From Mangrovicoccus sp049603835 (GTDB lineage: Bacteria; Pseudomonadota; Alphaproteobacteria; Rhodobacterales; Rhodobacteraceae): a stretch of DNA of 64,000 nucleotides. This document shows positions 1 through 8,892 of this stretch, piece after piece. The first letter of the stretch is position 1. Every line of letters starts with the position of its first letter. The notes beneath the pieces were generated by a model that made no database searches, was not told the origin of the DNA, and saw nothing but the letters and a program-made list of their open reading frames with translations. Location of the stretch: assembly GCA_049603835.1 (NCBI GenBank), contig JBMYSZ010000019.1:7092-71091 (forward strand). The letters are read 5' to 3'. A program made the position numbers and the translations under genes.

Positions 1-567
1 CAGGTTGTAGGAATAACGATCATACATCCATTGCAACGCGTCATTGGGCAGCTGGCTGAATTCAAGCACCAACAGCCGCCCCCCTGGCCGCAGCACGCGA
101 TAAGCCTCGGATAAGGCGTCTTCGATCCGGGTTACATTCCGAATGCCAAAGGAAATTGTATAAATATCGAAACTATTATCCGCGAAAGGCAGAGCCATTG
201 CATCCCCAACCACCCAGGTCAGGCGATCCGACATGGATTGAGCCTCGGCACGCTTTTGTCCTTCGATCAGCATATCTTCGGTCAGATCCAGAACCGTAAC
301 ATCCGATATGGGGGAGCGGCGCAGCATCCGAAAGGCGATATCGCCAGTGCCCCCAGCCACATCCAAAATTTGCTGATTAGGGCGCAGAGCCAGCCAATCC
401 ATCATCGCATCTTTCCAGATCCGGTGAACCCCAGCCGACATCACGTCATTCATCAGGTCATAATTCGAGGCCACGCTAGAAAAGACCCCATGCACCAGCC
501 CGGCTTTTTCGCTTTCTGGGACTTCTTTTTCGCCAAAATGAGTGGTTTTTGTCCCGGTGTCGGTCAT
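1..567 (-). CDS. ubiE: UbiE, ubiquinone/menaquinone biosynthesis C-methyltransferase (3' end outside the window)
   Basis: SAM-dependent C-methyltransferase of ubiquinone (and menaquinone) synthesis, methylating the polyprenyl benzoquinol ring. The 189 codons present start at an ATG and run off the left edge, so roughly the last quarter is missing compared with the usual ~250 residues. The SAM-binding motif I reads LDVAGGTGDIAF, followed by LDLTEDML, a GDAMALPFAD stretch and the family signature YTISFGIRNV. The N-terminus THFGEKEV and VFSSVASNYDLMNDVMS is typical of proteobacterial UbiE. It is divergent from mutM with about 100 bp between the two starts. The family match is clear. Confidence 0.95.
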   Translation of the reverse strand, partial: MTDTGTKTTHFGEKEVPESEKAGLVHGVFSSVASNYDLMNDVMSAGVHRIWKDAMMDWLALRPNQQILDVAGGTGDIAFRMLRRSPISDVTVLDLTEDMLIEGQKRAEAQSMSDRLTWVVGDAMALPFADNSFDIYTISFGIRNVTRIEDALSEAYRVLRPGGRLLVLEFSQLPNDALQWMYDRYSYNL

Positions 568-670
568 CGCTCTTGTCGCCCCTTCAGAAACTTACTTTCT
601 TATAGGCCGCTAGAGCGCAGAGACAATCACCCTCACACGTCACAGATGTGTTTCGATAGAATAGGTCGCA

Positions 671-1534
671 ATGCCCGAACTCCCCGAGGTAGAAACCGTT
701 CGCCAAGGACTCCGCCCCTATCTGGAAGGGCATCGTATTTCGCATGCCGATATCCGACGCCCCGATCTGCGCTGGCCATTCCCTGACCGAATGGCTGAAC
801 GGCTCACCGGCGCGCGGATCTTAACCCTGCGGCGACGGTCGAAATATCTATTAGCGGATCTCGATAGCCAAGAAACTTTGCTGATTCATCTGGGCATGTC
901 CGGCCGAATGATCATTTTTGATCCCCAAGGCCAAAGCAAATCCCAAGCGCTGTTTCATACTCAGAACGCGCCGGACAAACATGACCATGTGATTTTGCAT
1001 TTTGATAACGGCCATCGGGTGGTCTTCAATGATCCCCGCCGTTTCGGCGCAATGGATTTGATAGAAACCCCTGAAGTGGAAACTCACAAACTTCTAGCCA
1101 GTCTCGGACCCGAACCTTTCGGCAACCAATTCAACGAATCCTATGCGGTTGACCGGCTCAAAACCCGCAACACCCCCATCAAAACCGCGCTCTTGGACCA
1201 GAAATTCGTCGCGGGCTTGGGCAATATATATGTCTGCGAAGTGCTGTTTCGGGCGGGAGTTTCGCCAAAACGCAAAGCCAAGGACATCTCTTCGAGCCGC
1301 CTAGCGAAACTCGTCCCAATTATCCGCGACGTTCTGCAAGAGGCCATCGCCGCTGGGGGATCCTCGCTAAAGGATTTTCGCCAAGCGGACGGGGATTTAG
1401 GCTATTTCCAACACGCGTTTCAGGTCTATGGCCGCGAAGGCGAACCCTGCAAAAAGACCGGCTGCGGCGGAACTGTTGCCCGGATCAGCCAATCTGGCCG
1501 ATCAAGCTTCTATTGTTCAGCTTGCCAAAGATAG
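671..1534 (+). CDS. mutM: Formamidopyrimidine-DNA glycosylase (Fpg/MutM)
   Basis: Base-excision repair glycosylase/AP lyase that removes 8-oxoguanine and formamidopyrimidines. The protein is 287 residues, slightly longer than the usual ~270. It begins MPELPEVE, where Pro2 (exposed after Met removal) is the catalytic nucleophile and Glu3 the acid. The helix-two-turn-helix segment contains LLDQKFVAGLGNIYVCEVLF. The C-terminal zinc finger carries C-x4-C and C-x2-C pairs (GEPCKKTGCGG and FYCSACQR). The start is fixed by the obligatory N-terminus. It is followed at 62 bp by the enoyl-CoA hydratase gene on the same strand. Confidence 0.97.
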   Translation: MPELPEVETVRQGLRPYLEGHRISHADIRRPDLRWPFPDRMAERLTGARILTLRRRSKYLLADLDSQETLLIHLGMSGRMIIFDPQGQSKSQALFHTQNAPDKHDHVILHFDNGHRVVFNDPRRFGAMDLIETPEVETHKLLASLGPEPFGNQFNESYAVDRLKTRNTPIKTALLDQKFVAGLGNIYVCEVLFRAGVSPKRKAKDISSSRLAKLVPIIRDVLQEAIAAGGSSLKDFRQADGDLGYFQHAFQVYGREGEPCKKTGCGGTVARISQSGRSSFYCSACQR

Positions 1535-1596
1535 CTTGATTAAGTGGTTAAGGATGCTAAGTGTGGGGGCCGTTGAAACAATCAAAGGCTCTGCTC

Positions 1597-2373
1597 ATGG
1601 CCTATGAGACGCTGATCGTCGAAGTAGAAGATCACATCGCTTTGATCAAACTCGACCGCCCAGACGTCAAGAACGCTCTCAATCGTCAGATGCTGCGCGA
1701 ACTTACCGATGCGCTGAAGACGATCGAGTTCAATGAGAAGGCGCGCTGCGTTATTCTCACCGGTGCGGAGAAAGCATTTTGCGCCGGCGCGGATGTTGAG
1801 GATCTGGCAGAGAAGAAATTCAGCGAAATGTTCTGCTCTGACTATTTCGGCGCAGAGGTCGATCAATTCATGCGCTGCCGTAAGCCCATCATCGCGGCTG
1901 TGTCTGGCTATGCCCTTGGGGCGGGTTGTGAATTGGCGCTGATGTCGGATTTCATCATTGCCGCGGAAAATGCGAAATTCGGCCAGCCCGAAATCAATAT
2001 GGGCGTGATTTCCGCTTTGGGCGGAACGCAGCGCCTGGCACGGGCGGTTGGCAAGTCCAAAGCCATGGATATGCATCTGACCGGGCGCTTCATGAATGCT
2101 GAGGAGGCGGAGCGCTCTGGCTTAGTCAGCCGTGTGGTCCCCACCAAAAAGCTGATGGAAGAAGCCAAGAGCGCGGCAGCTAAAATCGCCGAAAAATCGA
2201 CGCTTACAACCAAAGCGATCAAAGAATCGGTTGGGCGCAGCTTCGAAGTCTCTTTGCGCGAAGGCCTGCTTTTTGAGCGGCGGATGTTCCATGCTCTCTT
2301 TGCGACAGCCGATCAAAGCGAAGGAATGGCCGCTTATCTAGAACAACGAGAGCCGCAATTCCGCGATAAATAG
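1597..2373 (+). CDS. Enoyl-CoA hydratase / crotonase-family protein
   Basis: Crotonase-fold enzyme of about 258 residues, the usual family length, probably hydrating 2-enoyl-CoA esters in fatty acid or branched-chain degradation. The CoA-binding segment AFCAGADVEDL and the second oxyanion-hole segment SGYALGAGCELALMSDFIIA are intact. The glutamates expected for hydratase activity are at FGQPEINMGVI. The ATG at 1597 (MAYETLIVEV) is chosen over an in-frame GTG at 1561 because homologues start close to this point. It sits between mutM and rpsT, a common order in Rhodobacterales; substrate specificity cannot be read from the sequence. Confidence 0.9.
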   Translation: MAYETLIVEVEDHIALIKLDRPDVKNALNRQMLRELTDALKTIEFNEKARCVILTGAEKAFCAGADVEDLAEKKFSEMFCSDYFGAEVDQFMRCRKPIIAAVSGYALGAGCELALMSDFIIAAENAKFGQPEINMGVISALGGTQRLARAVGKSKAMDMHLTGRFMNAEEAERSGLVSRVVPTKKLMEEAKSAAAKIAEKSTLTTKAIKESVGRSFEVSLREGLLFERRMFHALFATADQSEGMAAYLEQREPQFRDK

Positions 2374-2402
2374 GCAATCACGCGCAAATATCTCTCCTTT
2401 GC

Positions 2403-2431
2403 TTGACATGAGAGAGATTCCCCCCTAGGGC
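2403..2431 (+). promoter_or_regulatory. Predicted sigma70-type promoter of rpsT
   Basis: TTGACA at 2403-2408 and TAGGGC at 2426-2431 are separated by exactly 17 bp, about 45 bp upstream of the rpsT start. The perfect -35 and the alphaproteobacterial-style -10 support a strong housekeeping promoter. No experimental evidence. Confidence 0.6.
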
Positions 2432-2475
2432 TGCGCGCCTGTCATCTTACCGTCATTCACTGGAAACGATCACAC

Positions 2476-2739
2476 ATGGCCAATACGCCTCAATCTAAAA
2501 AGCGCGCCCGCCAGAACGAGAGCCGCTATTCTGTAAACAAAGCACGCCGTTCTCGCATCCGCACCTTCCTGCGGAAAGTTGAAGAGGCCATCGCCTCCGG
2601 CAACAAAGACGACGCAACCGCAGCGTTGCGCGCCGCTCAGCCCGAATTGATGCGCGGTGTTACCAAAGGTATCCTGCACAAAAATACCGCAGCGCGGAAA
2701 ATGTCCCGCCTGTCCTCGCGGGTCAAAGCGATCGGCTAA
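2476..2739 (+). CDS. rpsT: 30S ribosomal protein S20
   Basis: Small-subunit ribosomal protein that binds the 5' domain of 16S rRNA. The 87-residue product has the typical start MANTPQSKKRARQNE, a basic helix bundle and the conserved end GILHKNTAARKMSRL. Length and composition match the family. It has its own predicted promoter and a downstream hairpin, so it is probably monocistronic. It lies upstream of dnaA on the same strand, as in many Rhodobacterales. Confidence 0.98.
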   Translation: MANTPQSKKRARQNESRYSVNKARRSRIRTFLRKVEEAIASGNKDDATAALRAAQPELMRGVTKGILHKNTAARKMSRLSSRVKAIG

Positions 2740-2789
2740 GGCCGGGCTGACCCTGCTTTTTGCCTTATTACACTGACGGTACATCAATT

Positions 2790-2820
2790 GCCTGCCCCCA
2801 ATAGCTGGGGACGGGCTTTT
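2790..2820 (+). terminator. Predicted rho-independent terminator after rpsT
   Basis: A GC-rich inverted repeat (arms around GCCTGCCCC and GGGGACGGGC, one mismatch and one G-T pair) is followed by TTTT. It lies 50 bp past the rpsT stop. Confidence 0.5.
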
Positions 2821-2888
2821 CTGCTGGGCATCGCTTGTTAACCGAGCACTGCAGAAAACTAAACCTCCCAACCAACTGAAATTGCGCA

Positions 2889-3092
2889 CTAATTCCTAGC
2901 GACTCTGGATTCGTTGTGAGGAATAAATGTGTCAATGTCGAAGATCTGTTGCGCGGGAAAGCTTGGCATTGGTACGGTCTTCCAGCGATTCACTTCGTCT
3001 TGGGGGACATAGGGACCGGAAACCGGTTTGAGGACAAAAGGCCAGCATGGCGGTGCTGACTCTTTGTCGTCAAATTGTGGAACCGCTCTCAT
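2889..3092 (-). CDS. Small hypothetical protein, 67 aa (doubtful)
   Basis: An open frame on the minus strand in the 618 bp gap between rpsT and dnaA. The product is proline-rich with aromatic residues (PCWPFVLKPVSGPYV, MPSFPAQQIFDI), which looks more protein-like than a random frame. There is no good ribosome-binding site directly before the ATG and no recognised family. It could be a decayed fragment or chance. The rest of the gap, apart from the dnaA leader, holds nothing I can identify. Confidence 0.3.
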   Translation of the reverse strand: MRAVPQFDDKESAPPCWPFVLKPVSGPYVPQDEVNRWKTVPMPSFPAQQIFDIDTFIPHNESRVARN

Positions 3093-3245
3093 CTGGGGAT
3101 TTTACAACGATCCTCAAGAATGGGCCGTAGCCTGTGCCGCGTCAGCGGATAGGTGCGACCGATGTCCAATATTGTAATAGCTTCGTAAGCGCGGGCTCTC
3201 GTTTCGCGTTCAGAGGCCTTCTGTCAGTCCCACGGGGCTGATTCA

Positions 3246-3353
3246 CCCGCGCGTTTTCGCGGGGCAGGTAGAATGTTCCGGTAGTTATACCGATGTGTAA
3301 ACAAAGTTTTGCGGCCCCATAATGGGGCCTAAGCGACATGGGGCGGGTTAGGC
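3246..3353 (+). promoter_or_regulatory. Structured 5' leader of dnaA with alternative hairpins
   Basis: Three inverted repeats precede the dnaA start. One is CCCGCG / CGCGGG at 3246-3263. A second is GGCCCCAT / ATGGGGCC at 3313-3329. A third is GCCTAA (3327-3332) / TTAGGC (3348-3353), which covers the only purine-rich element near the ATG at 3358. The segment 3314-3320 could also pair with ATGGGGC at 3338-3344. These pairings are mutually exclusive, so the leader could switch access to the ribosome-binding site. The pairings are visible; the regulatory role is inference. Confidence 0.4.
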
Positions 3354-3357
3354 AGCA

Positions 3358-4800
3358 ATGACAAATGAAACCTGGGGGGAAGTACAGGATGCACTCCGGA
3401 AATCGGTTGGCGAAGATAACTACCGAACCTGGATTGAGCCCCTCTCTTTTGCGTCGGAAGAGAACGGAGTCGTTCATCTAAATGCTCCTACCAGCTTCAT
3501 CGGAAGCTGGGTCAGTCGCAATTACAGCCATATTATTGTGGATAATTTAGCCCAAACCGGCGCCCAGGTGGCGCGGCTTCAGTTTGATGTTAAACCATCA
3601 GGCTTAGAGACCACGCCCCAGGCAGAGTGTCAGTCTGCGCAGCCGGTTCAAGCAAATGCCGCTATGGCCCTGGCCGCCCCCGCAGTTGTCACCACTGGTT
3701 CAGCAGCCCCGCAGCCGGCGGAAACAACCTCTGCCAAAAACTCTGCTTCGGCCGCAAAACTGGACGCCGGCAATCTGGATCCGCGCTGCACTTTTGACAC
3801 TTTCGTGGTCGGCAAACCCAATGAGCTAGCCCATGCCGCCGCGCGCCGCGTGGCCGAAGGTGGGCCCACCACCTTTAACCCGCTATTTCTTTATGGCGGG
3901 GTCGGTCTGGGCAAAACCCATCTGATGCATGCCATCGCCTGGCATGTGAAACAGCAAGCGCCGCATTTGCAGGTGCTTTATCTCTCGGCCGAGCAATTCA
4001 TGTATCGCTTTGTCCAAGCCTTGCGTGAACGGCAAATGATGGATTTCAAAGAGATCTTTCGCACCACCGACCTACTGATGGTCGATGATGTGCAATTCAT
4101 CGCGGGCAAGGACAGCACCCAAGAAGAGTTCTTCCACACCTTCAATGCGCTGGTAGATCAGAACAAGCAGATCATCATTTCGGGCGACCGGTCTCCTTCT
4201 GAAATCAAACACTTGGAAGAGCGGATCAAGTCGCGCCTGCAATGCGGTCTGGTGGTGGATCTGCACCCAACCGATTACGAATTGCGGTTGGGCATCTTGC
4301 AGCACAAGGTAGAATTCTATTCCGAGCAATATCCAGGCCTACAAATTGCGCCGGGTGTTTTGGAATTCCTGGCCCATCGCATCTCGACCAATGTGCGCGT
4401 GCTCGAAGGAGCCTTGATGCGCCTTTTCGCAATGGCCAGCCTGGTTGGGCGGGAAATCGACATGCCCATGACCCAGGAATGCTTGTCGGATATTCTGCGC
4501 GCCTCAGAGCGTAAAATCACCATCGAAGAGATCCAGCGGCAGGTCTCGGAACATTACCACATTCGCCTGAGCGAAATGATCGGCCCGACCCGTGTCCGCA
4601 CCGTCGCGCGCCCGCGTCAGATCGCCATGTATCTGTGCAAGCAACTGACCAGCCGGTCCCTGCCTGATATAGGGCGACGCTTCGGCGGGCGCGATCACAC
4701 CACCATCATGCATGGGGTGAAACGGATCGAAGAGCTGAAACAAAAAGACAGCCAAATCGCCGAAGATTTGGAATTGATCCGCCGCAGCCTAGAGGCCTAA
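3358..4800 (+). CDS. dnaA: Chromosomal replication initiator DnaA
   Basis: AAA+ initiator that binds DnaA boxes and opens the origin. The 480 residues show domain I (MTNETWGEVQDALRKSVG), an alanine/proline-rich linker (about 85-140), and the AAA+ core with Walker A GGVGLGKT near residue 180 and Walker B LLMVDDVQF near 240. The arginine-finger box is IKSRLQCGLVVDL and the sensor II region is VRVLEGALMRL. The C-terminal DNA-binding domain has the signature GGRDHTTIMHGVKRIE. All functional motifs are intact. The gene has a leader capable of alternative folding. No origin could be recognised next to it. Confidence 0.98.
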   Translation: MTNETWGEVQDALRKSVGEDNYRTWIEPLSFASEENGVVHLNAPTSFIGSWVSRNYSHIIVDNLAQTGAQVARLQFDVKPSGLETTPQAECQSAQPVQANAAMALAAPAVVTTGSAAPQPAETTSAKNSASAAKLDAGNLDPRCTFDTFVVGKPNELAHAAARRVAEGGPTTFNPLFLYGGVGLGKTHLMHAIAWHVKQQAPHLQVLYLSAEQFMYRFVQALRERQMMDFKEIFRTTDLLMVDDVQFIAGKDSTQEEFFHTFNALVDQNKQIIISGDRSPSEIKHLEERIKSRLQCGLVVDLHPTDYELRLGILQHKVEFYSEQYPGLQIAPGVLEFLAHRISTNVRVLEGALMRLFAMASLVGREIDMPMTQECLSDILRASERKITIEEIQRQVSEHYHIRLSEMIGPTRVRTVARPRQIAMYLCKQLTSRSLPDIGRRFGGRDHTTIMHGVKRIEELKQKDSQIAEDLELIRRSLEA

Positions 4801-4940
4801 TTCAGGCTCTTTGCCTCGGGGTTTCACCCATTTCTCGTAACCAGATCTGAATTTCTTCGGGTCTGGGGTCTTTACAGTTGTTCAAGGCTTGAACCATAGA
4901 TCTGGGTGAAATGAGTTCCTGACGCTGAGGCCCTCCGCGT

Positions 4941-6341
4941 ATGAGTAGTAAGCCACCCGTCTCCGGCGAAATTGTCTCCGCCGCTTTGGCGATATTGAAA
5001 CAACGTTTTGGTCCGCGCCTGGATGAAAGCCCCAGCATGCGCGAACAGCATGGCCATACCACCACCTGGCTGCCCAATCAGCCACCCGAAGCGGTGGTTT
5101 TTGCCGAAAGCACCCAAGAGGTGCAGGATATCGTCAAAATATGCGCCGCGCGCCGGGTGCCGATTATTCCTTTCGGCGCGGGAACCTCGCTCGAAGGCCA
5201 TCTCAACGCACCGATGGGCGGCGTATCGCTTGATCTGTCGCGCATGAATGAGGTGGTTGAAATCAATATCGAGGATATGGATTGCCGGGTGCAGCCCGGT
5301 GTGACGCGCAGCCAGCTGAATACCGAATTGCGGGCCACGGGTCTCTTCTTCCCGGTTGATCCGGGTGCGGATGCAACCATTGGCGGCATGGCAGCCACCC
5401 GGGCCAGCGGCACAAATGCGGTGCGCTATGGCACGATGCGCGATGCGGTGCTGTCCGCCGAAGTGGTCACCGCCAAAGGCGACGTGATCCGCACCGCGAG
5501 CCGCGCCCGCAAAAGCTCTGCCGGATATGATTTGACCCGGCTGATGGTCGGCTCTGAGGGCACTTTGGGGATTATGACCGAGCTGACCTTGCGGCTTCAT
5601 GGCCAGCCAGAGGCGGTGGCCGGGGCGATTTGCAGCTTCCCCACCATTTCCGCCGCCGCGACCACTGTTGCGGAAACCATCCTGATGGGCATTCCAGTGG
5701 CCCGGATAGAATTCCTCGATACGCTTGGGGTCAAAGCGGTGAATGCATATTCAAAGCTTTCCCTGCCCGAAGCGCCGCTTTTGCTGCTCGAACTGCATGG
5801 CACCGACAGCTCTATCGGGCAGCAAGCCCAGAATTTTGCCGCGCTGGCCAAGGAAAATGGCGCTTTGCAGACCGAATGGTCCACAAATCCCGAAGAGCGC
5901 ACCCGCCTGTGGAAAGCCCGCCATGATGCGTATTGGGCCTGCCTCGCTTTGCGACCCGGCGCTGTGGGTGTGGTGACGGATGTTTGTGTGCCTGTCTCTG
6001 CCCTGCCCGATTGCGTCAGCGCGGCCCAGGACCAGGCCGAAGCGATGGGCCTGCTCTGCCCGATTGTTGGCCATGTGGGGGATGGGAATTTCCACGCTTT
6101 GCCCTTGGTGGACCCGGCCAGCCAAGACGAAAAAGACCTAGCTGACCGCTATGTGGCCTGGCTCAATGATCTTGCAATTTCCCATGGCGGCACATGCACC
6201 GGGGAGCATGGGGTCGGCCAGGGCAAAGCGAAATATCTGGAAAAAGAACTGGGCGCCGGGGCTTTGGATATGATGACGGCGATCAAACAGGCGCTTGATC
6301 CCGATAATATATTGAATCCGGGTAAGATCCTGCTCTCGTGA
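4941..6341 (+). CDS. FAD-linked oxidase, D-lactate dehydrogenase (GlcD/LDHD) type
   Basis: Flavoprotein of the vanillyl-alcohol-oxidase / GlcD superfamily, 466 residues, closest in motifs to mitochondrial-type D-lactate dehydrogenase. The FAD-binding PP-loop region is VPIIPFGAGTSLEGH, followed by VQPGVTRSQLN, PGADATIGGMAATRASGT and SSAGYDLTRLMVGSEGTLGI. The C-terminal cap ends with the signature CTGEHGVGQGK and PDNILNPGKIL. It probably oxidises D-lactate or a related D-2-hydroxy acid and passes electrons to a cytochrome or quinone. It lies 140 bp after dnaA and 67 bp before the uracil operon; the exact substrate is not determined. Confidence 0.88.
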   Translation: MSSKPPVSGEIVSAALAILKQRFGPRLDESPSMREQHGHTTTWLPNQPPEAVVFAESTQEVQDIVKICAARRVPIIPFGAGTSLEGHLNAPMGGVSLDLSRMNEVVEINIEDMDCRVQPGVTRSQLNTELRATGLFFPVDPGADATIGGMAATRASGTNAVRYGTMRDAVLSAEVVTAKGDVIRTASRARKSSAGYDLTRLMVGSEGTLGIMTELTLRLHGQPEAVAGAICSFPTISAAATTVAETILMGIPVARIEFLDTLGVKAVNAYSKLSLPEAPLLLLELHGTDSSIGQQAQNFAALAKENGALQTEWSTNPEERTRLWKARHDAYWACLALRPGAVGVVTDVCVPVSALPDCVSAAQDQAEAMGLLCPIVGHVGDGNFHALPLVDPASQDEKDLADRYVAWLNDLAISHGGTCTGEHGVGQGKAKYLEKELGAGALDMMTAIKQALDPDNILNPGKILLS

Positions 6342-6352
6342 ACGACTTGGCG

Positions 6353-6381
6353 TTGACGCCCCCGCGCTCTCGGCGTGTAGT
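6353..6381 (+). promoter_or_regulatory. Predicted promoter of the uracil catabolism operon
   Basis: TTGACG (6353-6358) and TGTAGT (6376-6381) with a 17 bp spacer stand 27 bp before the first gene of the operon, whose start is preceded by CGGAG. It begins 11 bp after the upstream stop, so the operon can be transcribed separately. Confidence 0.5.
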
Positions 6382-6408
6382 GGGGTCAACATTTCTCGGA
6401 GTATCCCC

Positions 6409-7656
6409 ATGGCCGATCCGCGCCACATTGTTTTGACCTCGCATCCTCCTTCTGGCAGCAGACGCCCGCCAGAGATCCATTGGGGCGCCCCCGGCGCTCA
6501 GGCACGCGGCCCGGTCATTGGCGGCATGTCAGGTGGTCAGCGCAATGTTATCGGCGCGCATTCCGGTAGTTACGGGGTCTATCGCGCGCTGGCCATCGCC
6601 AGTGGTGCGCTGGACCCGGTGCATCGCCCGGATCTGACTCATACCCGTCCCTCTGCCGATATCGGCCCCTTCCCGCAATGGGAGGGCGAGGACCGGATCG
6701 TATCGCTCGATCCCTATGGGCATATCGTTGCCGATGTATTCGCTAGCGAAATCGCCGCCGGTCAACCGATCCAGCCGACCATCGCGATCACCAAAGCCCG
6801 CATCCAACTGCCTGAATTCAAAGAGGCCATGGCGGCTGGACGCCTCTCTGCCGATGGTGAGGTTCTGACCAAGACCGCCGAGGCGAATGTCACCAAAATC
6901 GCGATCGAGCCAGTATGGTATCTGCCCGGCCTGGCCCGCCGCTTGGGCGTCAAAGAAGTCGATCTGCGCCGGGCGCTGTTTGAGTATACAGGCGGCATGC
7001 ATCCCGAATTGGTGACCCGCTCGGATCTTAAGGTCTTTCTGCCGCCCATTGGCAGTATCACGCTGTATATCTTTGGCGATCCCTCGGCCATGTGGACCAA
7101 GGGCAAACGCTTGGCTTGTCGGGTGCATGATGAATGCAATGGCTCGGATGTATTTGGCTCTGATATCTGCACCTGCCGCCCCTATTTGACCCATGGCATC
7201 GAAGAATGCGTGAAAGAGGCCCAATCCGGTGGGGCGGGTCTGATCGTCTATAACCGCAAAGAAGGCCGGGCCTTGGGCGAAGTGACAAAATTCCTCGTCT
7301 ATAATGCCCGCAAGCGGAACCCAGCCGGCGACACAGCCGAGGCCTATTTCGAGAAAACCGAATGCGTGGCTGGCGTGCAAGATATGCGGTTTCAGGATCT
7401 GATGCCTGATGTGTTCCACTGGCTCGGCATCACCCATATCGACCGTTTTGTGTCTATGTCTGACATGAAATACAACGCCTTAGCCGCCCAAGGCATCACA
7501 GTTGGCGAACGCGTTCCGATCCCTGATGACCTGATCCCCTCAGATGCCCAGGTGGAAATGGACGCCAAAAAAGCGGCAGGCTATTACACGGATGAAACCG
7601 TATCGAAACCCGAAGATCTAAGCCAAACCAAGGGGCGTGGGCTTGACGATTACTGA
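6409..7656 (+). CDS. URC1-type GTP cyclohydrolase II homologue (uracil catabolism)
   Basis: The C-terminal half resembles GTP cyclohydrolase II: CRVHDECNGSDVFGSDICTC carries the zinc-binding cysteines, and IVYNRKEGRALGE matches the RibA segment with EGRNIG. The 415-residue length, with a long N-terminal part and the segment GMHPELVTRSDLKVFLPPIGS, fits the URC1 branch rather than riboflavin-pathway RibA. Adjacent DUF1688 and uracil phosphoribosyltransferase genes support this, because these three families form the core of the URC uracil degradation pathway described in yeast and also found in bacteria. Its precise reaction in that pathway is not settled. Confidence 0.85.
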   Translation: MADPRHIVLTSHPPSGSRRPPEIHWGAPGAQARGPVIGGMSGGQRNVIGAHSGSYGVYRALAIASGALDPVHRPDLTHTRPSADIGPFPQWEGEDRIVSLDPYGHIVADVFASEIAAGQPIQPTIAITKARIQLPEFKEAMAAGRLSADGEVLTKTAEANVTKIAIEPVWYLPGLARRLGVKEVDLRRALFEYTGGMHPELVTRSDLKVFLPPIGSITLYIFGDPSAMWTKGKRLACRVHDECNGSDVFGSDICTCRPYLTHGIEECVKEAQSGGAGLIVYNRKEGRALGEVTKFLVYNARKRNPAGDTAEAYFEKTECVAGVQDMRFQDLMPDVFHWLGITHIDRFVSMSDMKYNALAAQGITVGERVPIPDDLIPSDAQVEMDAKKAAGYYTDETVSKPEDLSQTKGRGLDDY

Positions 7657-8875
7657 CATTTCCGCGGCCAGCACTGAGGCGCAAACCGCCGCCTGGCTGC
7701 TCACCCCTGAAGCGATCCGAAGCCAATGCGGCGCGCTCTATGAGCTTGGGCTTCAAGGCCAATTGCAGCATTTTGAGCTGCATCCCGAAAATCTGCCCCA
7801 TGCGGCCAGCGAGGTGGTGGCCACTATCCACGCGGCCTATCCGGATCTTGCGGTGCCTCCCCATGCCCGGTGGCGGCATTTTGTGCTGGGCGGTCGCGAC
7901 CGCTGGGCCGAGATTGCCGAAACCTTGGCCCCGGACCGGGCGGAATTGGCGCGGCTGGAATTTGAGCTGGCGATCTTGTCTGTTTTGCTTGATGCGGGGG
8001 CCGGGCCGTCCTGGCATTATACGGATCCAGGCAGCGGCGCGATTTTCATCCGCTCCGAGGGATTAGCGCTGGCGTCATTGCATCTCTTTGTTTTGGGCGG
8101 TTTTAATGACGGTCGCCAGATCGGCACCAGCCTGCGCGGCTTGCAAAGCTTCACCGCTGAGGATCTGGCCGAAGGGTTCCAAGTTAGCCCCGAAAACCCG
8201 CTCGAAGGCCTAGAAGGCCGCGCCAGCCTCATCGCGCGACTCGGCGATGCGGTTGAGCAGCAGCCAGAAATTTTCGGCGATATGCCCCGGCTTGGTCATT
8301 TGGCCGATCATCTCTTTGCTTTGGCCGAAGATCACGAGCTGCCCGCGCGCACTATCCTGACCACTCTGCTCGAAGTCTTTGGCGCGATCTGGCCCGAGCG
8401 CCCGGAAATGGCAGGCTTGAATTTGGGCGATTGCTGGGAACATCCCCAGGCACCTGATCCTGGCCTTGTTCCATTTCACAAGCTTAGCCAATGGCTTAGC
8501 TATTCTCTGATCGAGCCGCTGGAACGGGCGGGACTGACCATCACCGGACTGGATGAGCTGACCGGCCTGTCGGAATATCGCAATGGTGGCCTGTTTTTGG
8601 ATAGCGGCGTTCTTAGCCTGCGCGATCCCGCCATGGCCGACACACCGCAAGACCCGGCATGCCCGCTGATCGTCGAATGGCGCGCCCTGACCGTCTGCCT
8701 GCTCGACCGCGTCGCGGAAGAAGTCCGCGCCCAGCTTGGCCTGACCGCACAGCAATTGCCGCTAGCGGCTGTGCTCGAAGGCGGCACATGGGCCACGGGC
8801 CGGCGCTTGGCCAAAGCCGCTCGCCCAGGTGGCCCCCCGCCCATCGCAATCAAAAGCAGCGGAACCGTATTCTAA
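7643..8875 (+). CDS. URC4/DUF1688 family protein (uracil catabolism)
   Basis: About 410 residues matching the DUF1688 (URC4/urg3) family, seen in motifs such as WRHFVLGGRDRW, AGAGPSWHYTDP, EGLALASLHLFVLGGF and TGLSEYRNGGLFLDSGVL. Its biochemical role in the URC pathway is unknown. The gene overlaps the end of the GTP cyclohydrolase-like gene, so the two are translationally coupled. I prefer the TTG at 7643, seven bases after AAGGGG, to the GTG at 7637. The uracil phosphoribosyltransferase gene begins 17 bp after its stop. Confidence 0.85.
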   Translation: MTITDISAASTEAQTAAWLLTPEAIRSQCGALYELGLQGQLQHFELHPENLPHAASEVVATIHAAYPDLAVPPHARWRHFVLGGRDRWAEIAETLAPDRAELARLEFELAILSVLLDAGAGPSWHYTDPGSGAIFIRSEGLALASLHLFVLGGFNDGRQIGTSLRGLQSFTAEDLAEGFQVSPENPLEGLEGRASLIARLGDAVEQQPEIFGDMPRLGHLADHLFALAEDHELPARTILTTLLEVFGAIWPERPEMAGLNLGDCWEHPQAPDPGLVPFHKLSQWLSYSLIEPLERAGLTITGLDELTGLSEYRNGGLFLDSGVLSLRDPAMADTPQDPACPLIVEWRALTVCLLDRVAEEVRAQLGLTAQQLPLAAVLEGGTWATGRRLAKAARPGGPPPIAIKSSGTVF

Positions 8876-8892
8876 GACCAAAAGGCCCAGCC

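Noticed and set aside
2740..3357. Chromosomal origin next to dnaA
   Set aside because: I could not find a cluster of DnaA boxes (TTATCCACA-like) or an AT-rich unwinding element; alphaproteobacterial origins are often elsewhere.
4872..5600. Long minus-strand frame inside the flavoenzyme gene
   Set aside because: It is the mirror of a GC-rich coding frame, rich in His/Ala/Gly, and has no family resemblance.
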